Source: Bodo saltans
Lineage: Eukaryota; Euglenozoa; Kinetoplastea; Eubodonida; Bodonidae
Direction of reading: 5' to 3'
Assembly: GCA_001460835.1 (NCBI GenBank)
Contig: CYKH01001915.1
Location: 1-31,907 of the forward strand
Length of the DNA stretch: 31,907 bases
Of this stretch, positions 25,657 to 31,907 are shown piece after piece. The notes below the pieces were generated by a model that saw only the letters and a program-made list of their open reading frames with translations, made no database searches and was not told where the DNA came from. Within the stretch, counting starts at the first letter, position 1. Every line of letters starts with the position of its first letter. Made by a program: the position numbers and the translations under genes.

Positions 25657-26205
25657 ATGACAGAGCTGTCCGATTTTACGTTCTCCGATTTGCTCGAGTA
25701 CAATTTTGTCAACTTGGACCAACTGACAGAGACGTACAGTGTTGGATTCTACGGAGAGTATCTTACGCACTGGCCTGAATACCAAAAGGTCGCTCGTCAC
25801 CCCAACGGTCTCATCATGGGCTATGTTCTCGGTAAGGTGGAGGGCGAGGGAGAAGATTGGCACGGTCACGTCTCTGCTGTCACTGTGGCGCCCACCTTCC
25901 GACGACTTGGTGTGGGAGAACAGCTCATGGAGTTGCTGGAGCGAACGTCTAGCTCCGTGCACAACGCGTATTTCGTGGACTTATTTGTTCGCAGCTGCAA
26001 CACGGTCGCAATTGACATGTATCGTAGGTTAGGCTACACAGTGTACAGAAGAGTGTTGGGCTACTACCGTGCCGGCGGTGCGTTCCCGAACGACGAAGAT
26101 GCTTTGGACCTGCGCAAGGCGATGCCTCGGGATGCTTCGAGGAAAGTATCAAGCGTCATACCGCTGACAAAGCCGATCCAGCCCCATGAACTTGAGTGGC
26201 ATTAA
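25657..26205 (+). CDS. NAA20: N-alpha-acetyltransferase 20, NatB catalytic subunit
   Basis: NAA20 (yeast Nat3) acetylates nascent proteins starting Met-Asp, Met-Glu, Met-Asn or Met-Gln on the ribosome, with the auxiliary subunit NAA25/Mdm20. Length is 182 aa against 178 in human. The sequence follows NAA20 from end to end: NLDQLTETYSVGFYGEYLTHWPEY (human NLDPLTETY..FYLQYLAHWPEY), WHGHVSAVTVAPTFRRLGVG with the acetyl-CoA-binding RRLGVG (82-87), FVDLFVRSCNTVAIDMYRRLGY, and the DEDALDLRKAMPRD tail (human DEDAYDMRKALSRD). The start is the first ATG after a run of possible acceptors (AG at 25614-25618 and 25642). It is followed only 68 bases later by the next ATG. Confidence 0.97.
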   Translation: MTELSDFTFSDLLEYNFVNLDQLTETYSVGFYGEYLTHWPEYQKVARHPNGLIMGYVLGKVEGEGEDWHGHVSAVTVAPTFRRLGVGEQLMELLERTSSSVHNAYFVDLFVRSCNTVAIDMYRRLGYTVYRRVLGYYRAGGAFPNDEDALDLRKAMPRDASRKVSSVIPLTKPIQPHELEWH

Positions 26206-26235
26206 ACAAATACGCGAGCCACACTTGCAACGAAA

Positions 26236-26246
26236 CTCCTTTTTAG
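26236..26246 (+). promoter_or_regulatory. Predicted trans-splice acceptor in a very short spacer
   Basis: CTCCTTTTTAG ends at 26246 in the 68-base gap between NAA20 and the methyltransferase. It leaves a 27-base leader. The polyadenylation site of the upstream gene must lie within the remaining ~30 bases or overlap its stop region. Confidence 0.45.
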
Positions 26247-26273
26247 TCATCAATAACAGTCGCTCAAAGTAAA

Positions 26274-27455
26274 ATGTTTCTACCCCTCTGTTGTCTTTCC
26301 AGAAGTGAAGGTTTGCACACACTCCCCCCTATGGCGGCACTGTTTGGTAAGGTGGTTTTCGGCTCTGCGTGTGCCACCGTGTTTGCTGGAACGACGTACG
26401 TCGTAGGACTATCAATGGCCCCACCACCAACGTACAAGGTAAGCGATGAGCAACGCATCAATAAATTTGACGAAATTGCTGATGTCTACGAGAAGAAAAC
26501 AAAGAAGCAAGAATTTTATCTCGGCATTGGTCGATGGCGCAGGCGAATTCTGAAAGACGCTGAGGGGCGTGTGCTGGAAGTTGGTGCTGGTACCGGCAGC
26601 AATCTGGAGCTGTACCCTCCAGAGAAGTGCGACGAAGTCATCTTGTGCGATCGTGCACCGCACATGGTGGCTCAAACCATCATGAAAATCCAATCACGAC
26701 TGAAGTACGTTCCGTATCGATACCCGGACTACGAAGAAAATAATGAAAGAAGTAGCGATCGTGGGAACGAAGTTGTGCTAGCCCCTCAGCAGACTGATGG
26801 TGAAGTGCCACGTGCCAATAATGGCGGATGTTGTGCATCGTCGTCGCTCCACGACGGTCTCCTTGCCATCTCGGACAATTTGCATTTAAGCGCTACCGAC
26901 GACAGTGCGCTGGCACTGCGTAACGCCACGATAGCTGCAAAACAGAATGCCCGCAAGCAGTACCAAATCAACAACCCTACAGAGCATCTTCCCGCATCAC
27001 GCTCCACCAACGACGACTTGTACTCTGTTGCATGCTACCCCGCAGAAAAGCTGCCCTTCCCGACCAATTCATTTGACACGGTTGTCGACATGTTCGGGCT
27101 GTGCAGCTTTGATGACCCGGTGAAGGCATTGCTGGAGATGTCCCGTGTGTGCAAACCAGAAGGGAAGATTCTCCTGCTTGAGCACGGAAAGGGTTCATGG
27201 GACAAACTCAACAATTACTTGGACAAGTGGGCACCACGGCACGCGTCGATGTGGGGCTGCTGGTGGAATCGAGATATTCGTCGCTATCTCCGGCTTAGCG
27301 GTGTGCAGGTCGTGTCAAGGGAAGAAAAGCACTTTGGTACGTCACAGTACATTGTTTTGAAGCCGTACAAGACCATCGCGGAGCTCAAGGCGCTAGGAAT
27401 CACGTCGAGCTTGGTGCCGCCTCCTGCAACACCACAGCGCAAGCTTGTCAAATGA
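26274..27455 (+). CDS. OMS1-like mitochondrial methyltransferase
   Basis: This is a class I SAM-dependent methyltransferase. Motif I is GRVLEVGAGTGSNLELYP (98-115). The later strand PFPTNSFDTVVDMFGLCSFDDP, then EMSRVCKPEGKILLLEHGKG, are typical of the UbiE/COQ5-like, OMS1 and METTL7 group. A hydrophobic stretch (about 24-48, VVFGSACATVFAGTTYVVGL) near the N-terminus fits a single inner-membrane anchor as in yeast Oms1, and the GLCS motif is also found there. Between motif I and the next core strand there is a poorly conserved insert (about 148-250, with EENNERSSDRG and a Cys pair GGCCASS). The ATG at 26274 gives a short Leu/Cys/Arg lead-in; the ATG at 26331 (MAALFGK) is an alternative. Mitochondrial placement and the Oms1 link are inferred from motif layout; the substrate is unknown. 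Confidence 0.85.
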   Translation: MFLPLCCLSRSEGLHTLPPMAALFGKVVFGSACATVFAGTTYVVGLSMAPPPTYKVSDEQRINKFDEIADVYEKKTKKQEFYLGIGRWRRRILKDAEGRVLEVGAGTGSNLELYPPEKCDEVILCDRAPHMVAQTIMKIQSRLKYVPYRYPDYEENNERSSDRGNEVVLAPQQTDGEVPRANNGGCCASSSLHDGLLAISDNLHLSATDDSALALRNATIAAKQNARKQYQINNPTEHLPASRSTNDDLYSVACYPAEKLPFPTNSFDTVVDMFGLCSFDDPVKALLEMSRVCKPEGKILLLEHGKGSWDKLNNYLDKWAPRHASMWGCWWNRDIRRYLRLSGVQVVSREEKHFGTSQYIVLKPYKTIAELKALGITSSLVPPPATPQRKLVK

Positions 27456-27770
27456 GCAACCCTTGCTTATGCGGTGTACATGGTGGTTAGTTCGTCACTG
27501 TCGATCACAATAATGTGTTTCCTTCACTGGAACCCCAACAAAATCAAAAAAGGCGAGAGGGGGTTTGGAATCATTTTTGTTTCTTTCTTTGACTAAACCT
27601 CGCGTCAAAAAATGTTTTACGAGAACTCGTGCTCTTAAACATGAGTCAAATCCCGCATGTTGCTGTTGGAATGGTGCACCTCGTGACATCAACCAAAGAG
27701 TCGTGCTCACCACAAATAGATAGAATCACCAACTCTTACATTTCAATATTTATTTGACTCATCATCTACA
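27456..27770 (+). other. Intergenic spacer before the LRR gene
   Basis: A 315-base spacer. A pyrimidine tract at 27573-27590 and T-rich sequence at 27736-27760 are candidate splice signals. No coding potential or RNA gene was recognised. Confidence 0.5.
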
Positions 27771-30425
27771 ATGAGTCGAGCTCGAGTGCCCGTTACGGCA
27801 ACGGGTCGCCACGGCGGCGTGGGTGGCGTCATGATCGGCTCCCAAGAAAAGAACTCAATGCGCGTGGACACCATTTTACAACACGCGTGCTCCAACGGCG
27901 TCCTCCGTCTCGCCAACCGCAATTTGACGGAAGTGCCACGAGAGGTATTCTTCTTGCAAGATACCGACTACAAAGATAAGAGGTGGTGGGAGGAGCAACA
28001 ACTGACAGTATTGGATGTGTCGAACAATTTGATCGCCTCGATCCCTGTGCCCACCTCATCGTCGGTCTCTAATAGCGCACAACCCAATAGTCTCATCAGT
28101 GCATTCTCGCAGTTACGGCTGCTCAACGCGTCGTACAACAAGCTCCTGGCATTTCCTGCCGCGTTGCTTGTGGCGTGCAGTCGAACGCTGACCAAGTTGG
28201 AACTTTCGCACAACCAACTGACCGGGGAAGGTTTGCCGTTTGCCTCTCGAATGACAAATAGCAGCAGCAGCGTCGTTTTTGAGTCCCTGGTGGAACTAGA
28301 CGTAAGCCACAACAAACTGCAAGTCCTGTGTAACCTCCTTCTATGCTGTCCGCGTATCGAAAAGCTGCAGGCCTCGAACAATCAACTGACATTGTGGCAA
28401 GAAGACACACCGGGTGCCGTGGCGCTCTCGCTTCGCCACATCGATCTCTCGATCAACAACCTTGTGACCCTGTGGTGGCAAGCCGATGGATCGACATTGG
28501 CGCAGCGATGTCCAAACTTGATACATCTCAATGCATCAAAAAACAAAATCACGGGCGACGGAATAGATCCTCCCGCTAGGGGTAGCCTTCTATCTGCCGC
28601 CGCTCCGTTCCCATCATCGTTGGTAACGCTTGACTTAAAGTACAACAATCTAGGGCGCTGGCCAACGCAGTTGTTTGGAGGACCTTCCCCAACATCCTCT
28701 ATGAATGGTGGAGGGGCCTCCTCTCTTAGACACCTAAGAGAAGTGTACCTTGGGCGCAACCAGCTGCCCACGCCCCCACCCACCTCACTTCCCACGACAG
28801 AAACACCGTCGTGCCTCCCGGCGTTAGAAATGCTAGATGTCTCCGACAACCAAATACAAGATGCTACGTTCCTGCTGTGCCTCAAGAACTCTCTCACGCG
28901 GTTGGACCTGCAAAACAACAGTCTTTCTACACTCCCAGCCGAGCTTGGCCTCTTTCCAAAACTGACGAATGTTGTGCTGGAGGGAAATCCACTCCGCTCT
29001 ATTCGGCGTGACGTGATCGCCAAAGGCACCGTGGAACTACTCGCCTTCCTCCGAGATCGACTTCCACCAGGCAGCGTTGCGGATGCGAAGGTGACAGCCT
29101 CGCAGCAAGTTAAGACACTTGAGGCACATGTCATTCACGCGGAGAGGCAAATCTTGCCTCCTGCAGCTGCGGCCGCTGCCGCGTTTCTCGCAGAACAGCA
29201 CGACCCAACGCGGCACATGCTTGGCCGCCGGCAACAACAACAGCCGCCGCAAATGGAAGGCGCTGGACTCTCTGGACGTAGCAGTGCTACCACTGGCGGC
29301 CACGCGCAGCGTCGTGTCGACGATCGACCCTTTGCGACTGCATTCAACGCCAACGCAGTCATTTCTGAAGAAGTCAGGACGTTGAACAGCGCTTGCATTC
29401 GTGCAGGGGAGCGGAGTGGTACGACATGGAACCTTGGTCGCAAGAGTGGCGGTGGGGGAAGCAGTGCCGGAGCCGGTCGGCCCTCGGCAATAATGGGGCG
29501 GCGTGCTGGAAACTTAGTTACTGCCGCGGGTCCTCCTTTGTCCAACGGTGTGGGCACGGGAAACAGTGGTGCCGTCGCCTCGCTTGAGCTTCCCGAAGTG
29601 GTCAGTTACGCACTGAACTTCGCAGAACTGCACGCGTCCACTGAGCAGAAATTCCGTGACACTGTTTTCACCATTTCCATGGAGCATCAGAGTTCTGTCA
29701 AGGCCCTTTCCCTTGACTTTCTGTTTCCGTTTCCCAAACTGCGAGAGTTAAATTGTAGCCGATGCTCGTCACTCGAAACGCTACTTGTCGCACACCCGGA
29801 TCCTCAAACTCATGTTGAGCCGCCACTCTCCTGTCTGAGCTCGCTGGACCTCAGCCACTGCTCCATCGCCGCCAATGCTTCGACGGATGGTTCTGCCTTC
29901 TCCTCATCCTCCACCCTAGACGCTGCGCTGCAATTGCTGTCCTCGTGGAATGCTCCTCTTGCTCGCCTTAATCTTTCCTTCAACCCCCGACTGTACTGCG
30001 TCCCACAGACATTGATTTGTGTGGCAAAGTCTCTACAGTATCTCAGGCTCGAGGGCAACCCAAACATAGGCGGCCCGCAGCAGTCGCTGCTAACATTTCA
30101 TGTGCTTGGGCAGTTACCGCAGCTGGTCGAACTGTCCCTCTCTCGGTGCAACATCACGGACATCCCCGCTGATGGAGCTGAAGTAACTCCTCTGTGTCAT
30201 GTCGATCCTCGGAAAGGATTCTGCGAGTCGAGCTGGCCGCGCCTTGCGCTGTTGGATCTTTCCAGCAACGAGTTGTCCAACGTACCGAACACCATTGGGC
30301 TGATGAAGCATCACCTCCGACAGTTGTCGTTGGAGGGGAACAGGATCCGGTGGCTTCGACAGGAAACGCTAAGCAAGGGAACCGTTGCGGTGCTGCAGTA
30401 CTTGGAAGACCGCATTCCGCGGTAA
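27771..30425 (+). CDS. LRRC40: Leucine-rich-repeat protein, LRRC40 homologue
   Basis: This 884-aa LRR protein matches LRRC40 (function poorly known; widespread in eukaryotes) in architecture. The N-terminal cap GVLRLANRNLTEVPREVFFL followed by RWWEEQQLTVLDVSNNLI parallels LRRC40 (LNLSGRNLTEVP, RWWEQTDLTKLIISNN). A first LRR block (about 75-430) closes with LEGNPLRSIRRDVIAKGTVELLAFLRDRLPPG, nearly the LRRC40 mid-protein signature. A second block (about 610-884) ends LRQETLSKGTVAVLQYLEDRIPR, matching the LRRC40 C-terminus (KGTAAILEYLRDRIPT). The two blocks are separated by a Gly/Ala/Gln-rich, probably disordered linker (about 435-605), longer than in animals (which total about 600 aa). LRRs are typically plant-like/SDS22-type of 22-24 residues with Ser/Asn-rich expansions. 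No signal peptide or membrane helix is seen, so it is cytosolic. Confidence 0.93.
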   Translation: MSRARVPVTATGRHGGVGGVMIGSQEKNSMRVDTILQHACSNGVLRLANRNLTEVPREVFFLQDTDYKDKRWWEEQQLTVLDVSNNLIASIPVPTSSSVSNSAQPNSLISAFSQLRLLNASYNKLLAFPAALLVACSRTLTKLELSHNQLTGEGLPFASRMTNSSSSVVFESLVELDVSHNKLQVLCNLLLCCPRIEKLQASNNQLTLWQEDTPGAVALSLRHIDLSINNLVTLWWQADGSTLAQRCPNLIHLNASKNKITGDGIDPPARGSLLSAAAPFPSSLVTLDLKYNNLGRWPTQLFGGPSPTSSMNGGGASSLRHLREVYLGRNQLPTPPPTSLPTTETPSCLPALEMLDVSDNQIQDATFLLCLKNSLTRLDLQNNSLSTLPAELGLFPKLTNVVLEGNPLRSIRRDVIAKGTVELLAFLRDRLPPGSVADAKVTASQQVKTLEAHVIHAERQILPPAAAAAAAFLAEQHDPTRHMLGRRQQQQPPQMEGAGLSGRSSATTGGHAQRRVDDRPFATAFNANAVISEEVRTLNSACIRAGERSGTTWNLGRKSGGGGSSAGAGRPSAIMGRRAGNLVTAAGPPLSNGVGTGNSGAVASLELPEVVSYALNFAELHASTEQKFRDTVFTISMEHQSSVKALSLDFLFPFPKLRELNCSRCSSLETLLVAHPDPQTHVEPPLSCLSSLDLSHCSIAANASTDGSAFSSSSTLDAALQLLSSWNAPLARLNLSFNPRLYCVPQTLICVAKSLQYLRLEGNPNIGGPQQSLLTFHVLGQLPQLVELSLSRCNITDIPADGAEVTPLCHVDPRKGFCESSWPRLALLDLSSNELSNVPNTIGLMKHHLRQLSLEGNRIRWLRQETLSKGTVAVLQYLEDRIPR

Positions 30426-30548
30426 TCAGCCGAGCGTTGCAAATATTGACATGTGTCGCGTCATCATTTCTGGAAAAATCCAGAACTTTGATGACGTAAT
30501 CATTGAGACAATCAAAAAGAAATTTCCACAACTGGATGAAATAATAAA

Positions 30549-30582
30549 CTTTTACTTATTTTTGCTCAAACTGCATTTGTAG
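30549..30582 (+). promoter_or_regulatory. Predicted trans-splice acceptor of the pseudogene
   Basis: CTTTTACTTATTTTTGCTC (30549-30567) is followed by CATTTGTAG ending at 30582, 48 bases before the ATG at 30631. The intact signal suggests that the decayed gene may still be transcribed and processed. Confidence 0.4.
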
Positions 30583-30630
30583 ACAAGGCTTAATCATCCA
30601 ACCTTTATTAAGAATTCCAACCTTGAATTG

Positions 30631-31393
30631 ATGCAGTCCACCAACTGTGCTCACCGGCGGGACGTGCTGCTTGCTGCTCATGATCATTTGCCATTTGCCT
30701 GCGATGGCCAAAGGATCGTTGATCTTTACGCAGGATGGCCAACGCAGCGGTGCAATGGTCGAATCGAACCCCCGCATCGTAACAACAGTGGCACCTCAAG
30801 GCCTGTGTATCGCTGGCGACGGCTCTCTTTTCCTCAGTTACAGTTCCAGCGCGAATGAAGTCTGGTGGTATACAGAAACCTGACGGTCTCGCGATTACCG
30901 GTGCTACCCAAGATACCCCCTACACAATTTAATGCACCGCCACTGGCGCGTGGATTCCCCCTTTCAATTTCAACACCTTCGAATTTGCTGGTTCGTCATT
31001 GATCACGTCTCAGCAACCGACACCAGGTGGACGTGCGACACCTTCCCGATAGCCGCCGCGGGGATGCTTGGGTTCTACAACGCTGTGTTTGTGGCACCGA
31101 ACTCATTGTACTTGTTTTCCGGCCCCTCGAATACCGTCACTCACTTAACACAACACGAACTGATTCCTCTACACCATCGGCCACGACCTCCACTACGTTA
31201 CCACCGACGCGCAGTCTAACGCCCTTGGTTTCCTTGACTCCGTCGAGCACCGCCAGGGACTCACTTAACACAACACGAACGGTGCCCTCTACACCATCGG
31301 CCACCACCTGGGACGCTCCTGCCTGTGATCGCAAGTCTTGTCAGTGCTGCCGGCGTGGCTCTCATTGCGATCGCCGCAGTTGTGGTGAAGTAG
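30631..31393 (+). pseudogene. Decayed single-pass surface membrane protein
   Basis: Pieces of a secretory-pathway membrane protein can be read in order, but in different frames. The ATG at 30631 opens MQSTNCAHRR; one frame over, a signal-peptide-like helix follows (CCLLLMIICHLPAMA, about 30662-30706) and then GLCIAGDGSLFLSYSSSANEVWWY, resembling one blade of an NHL-type beta-propeller, up to a TGA at 30881. The next frame continues DGLAITGATQDTPYTI to a TAA at 30930 and beyond to 31052. A further shift gives FYNAVFVAPNSLYLFSGPSN, then another frame carries a Ser/Thr/Pro-rich stalk (31141-31312) with a 120-base repeat. Finally ASLVSAAGVALIAIAAVVVK and a stop at 31391-31393 form a C-terminal membrane anchor. 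At least five frame changes and two in-frame stops mark it as dead. Stalk and anchor fit bodonid surface families. Confidence 0.7.
31139..31309 (+). repeat. Imperfect direct repeat of 51 bp, period 120 bp
   Basis: 31139-31189 and 31259-31309 match at nearly all positions (shared ACTCACTTAACACAACACG and CTCTACACCATCGGCCAC), offset by exactly 120 bases or 40 codons. In the stalk frame both read SLNTTRT, two or three variable residues, then STPSATT. It is a coding repeat of a mucin-like stalk. Confidence 0.9.
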
Positions 31394-31907
31394 GTGTTCT
31401 TCGCACCTGCCGTCGTGGCACAAGTCCAAGGCACGCCGTTTTAATCGTTGATCGCTTTCCTAGAGCCAATATTTTCCCTTCTTTCCTCTCTCACTCTCTT
31501 TTCTTCTTTTCTTTTCTTGTCTTGCAAGCTTCTACAACAAATAACAATTGCATACCTCACTTTGGGAGCTGTCTCTGTGTTTGCTTTTCTTCGTTTCACT
31601 TCATTTATTTATTTTTCATTTTTTTGTGAACTCGCTTTTTGTTCTTTGACAAGCAGAAAGTATATAGTGCGACGAGGTCGAAAGTGAAACGGGGCTCTTG
31701 GAATAGCGTCTGGAGCCGCAATAGGGTGCCTGGGCACGATATCCTAGACTTAGGGGTATATATGGTATACATGACAAACAAGCATTTTTTTCCTCCCCCA
31801 CCCCAAATTGCCCCAAACATGTCACCCGATACGTTTTTTGCACTTTTTTGGAAATTTGACTTTTTTTTCAGGCTAGGGGGGTAATTTTCAAAAATCGTCA
31901 AAAACGA
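31394..31907 (+). other. Non-coding tail to window end; compositional change near 31640
   Basis: The first part (31394-31640) is T-rich 3' UTR-like sequence. From about 31640 the character changes: mixed GC-rich and palindromic segments (GGTATATATGGTATACATG near 31758), then runs of C (31793-31803), T and G near 31868-31880, ending with two near-copies of TCAAAAAYCG-like decamers (31888-31907). Two short - strand frames (31605-31901, 31616-31843) are open but lack the features of a gene. A dispersed repeat or edge of a mobile element is possible; I cannot name it. Confidence 0.4.

Noticed and set aside
28382-29134. 250-codon open frame on the - strand
   Set aside because: It lies wholly antisense to the LRRC40 homologue and mirrors its codon pattern; no family resemblance, no splice signal.
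30755-30785. Reverse complement contains a tRNA B-box-like GGTTCGATTC
   Set aside because: The T-stem does not pair (GGGGG against CGACC), no A-box or acceptor stem is apparent, and the bases lie inside the pseudogene's coding-like frame.
31605-31901. 98-codon - strand ORF at the window end
   Set aside because: Starts without ATG, overlaps a second open - strand frame, and is rich in homopolymer-encoded Lys/Gly; no recognised domain.

Overview
The window looks like nuclear DNA of a kinetoplastid protist, most likely a free-living bodonid such as Bodo saltans. The reasons are: about fifteen protein genes all on the + strand with no credible gene on the - strand; no visible introns, although the proteins are clearly eukaryotic; short intergenic spacers in which a pyrimidine run is followed by an AG a few tens of bases before the start codon (trans-splicing signals of a polycistronic unit); moderate GC content; and a decayed mucin-stalked membrane-protein gene of the kind that is multigenic in bodonids. 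TAA, TAG and TGA all end genes, so the standard code applies. The species name is inference. Starts were placed at the first ATG that fits a splice acceptor and the protein family, because kinetoplastid nuclear genes use ATG.

Layout. 3-644: 3' end of a protein kinase gene cut by the window edge. 963-3665: large low-complexity protein with a C-terminal coiled coil. 3860-4471: small secreted Cys-rich protein. 4909-5058: candidate 49-aa acylated microprotein (MGCGASS), followed at 5878-8664 by a 928-aa disordered protein with nearly the same N-terminus (MGCAASS). 8665-11573: 2.9 kb without a convincing gene. 11574-12104: ARF1-type GTPase. 12443-13795: membrane-anchored FkbM methyltransferase. 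13947-15176: CSN5. 15517-16530: zinc-ribbon protein, flanked by and containing a shared 21-bp repeat. 16719-18197: SET methyltransferase. 18392-19069: ISCA1. 19363-19917: possible nucleoplasmin-fold protein. 20122-21105: tetraspanin-like protein. 21562-24000: coiled-coil protein. 24296-25453: nitrilase superfamily. 25657-26205: NAA20/NAT3. 26274-27455: OMS1-like methyltransferase. 27771-30425: LRRC40 homologue. 30631-31393: decayed surface membrane-protein pseudogene. 31394-31907: non-coding tail with a compositionally odd end.

The genes do not form a pathway. As usual in kinetoplastid polycistrons, neighbours are functionally mixed: vesicle traffic, deneddylation, Fe-S assembly, N-terminal acetylation and several methyltransferases. 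Expression is probably set post-transcriptionally through the untranslated regions. I found no clearly new multi-gene system. The best leads are the MGCGASS/MGCAASS pair, the nucleoplasmin-like protein, the mobile-looking 21-bp repeat, the decaying surface gene, the membrane-anchored FkbM enzyme and the unexplained 2.9-kb gap.
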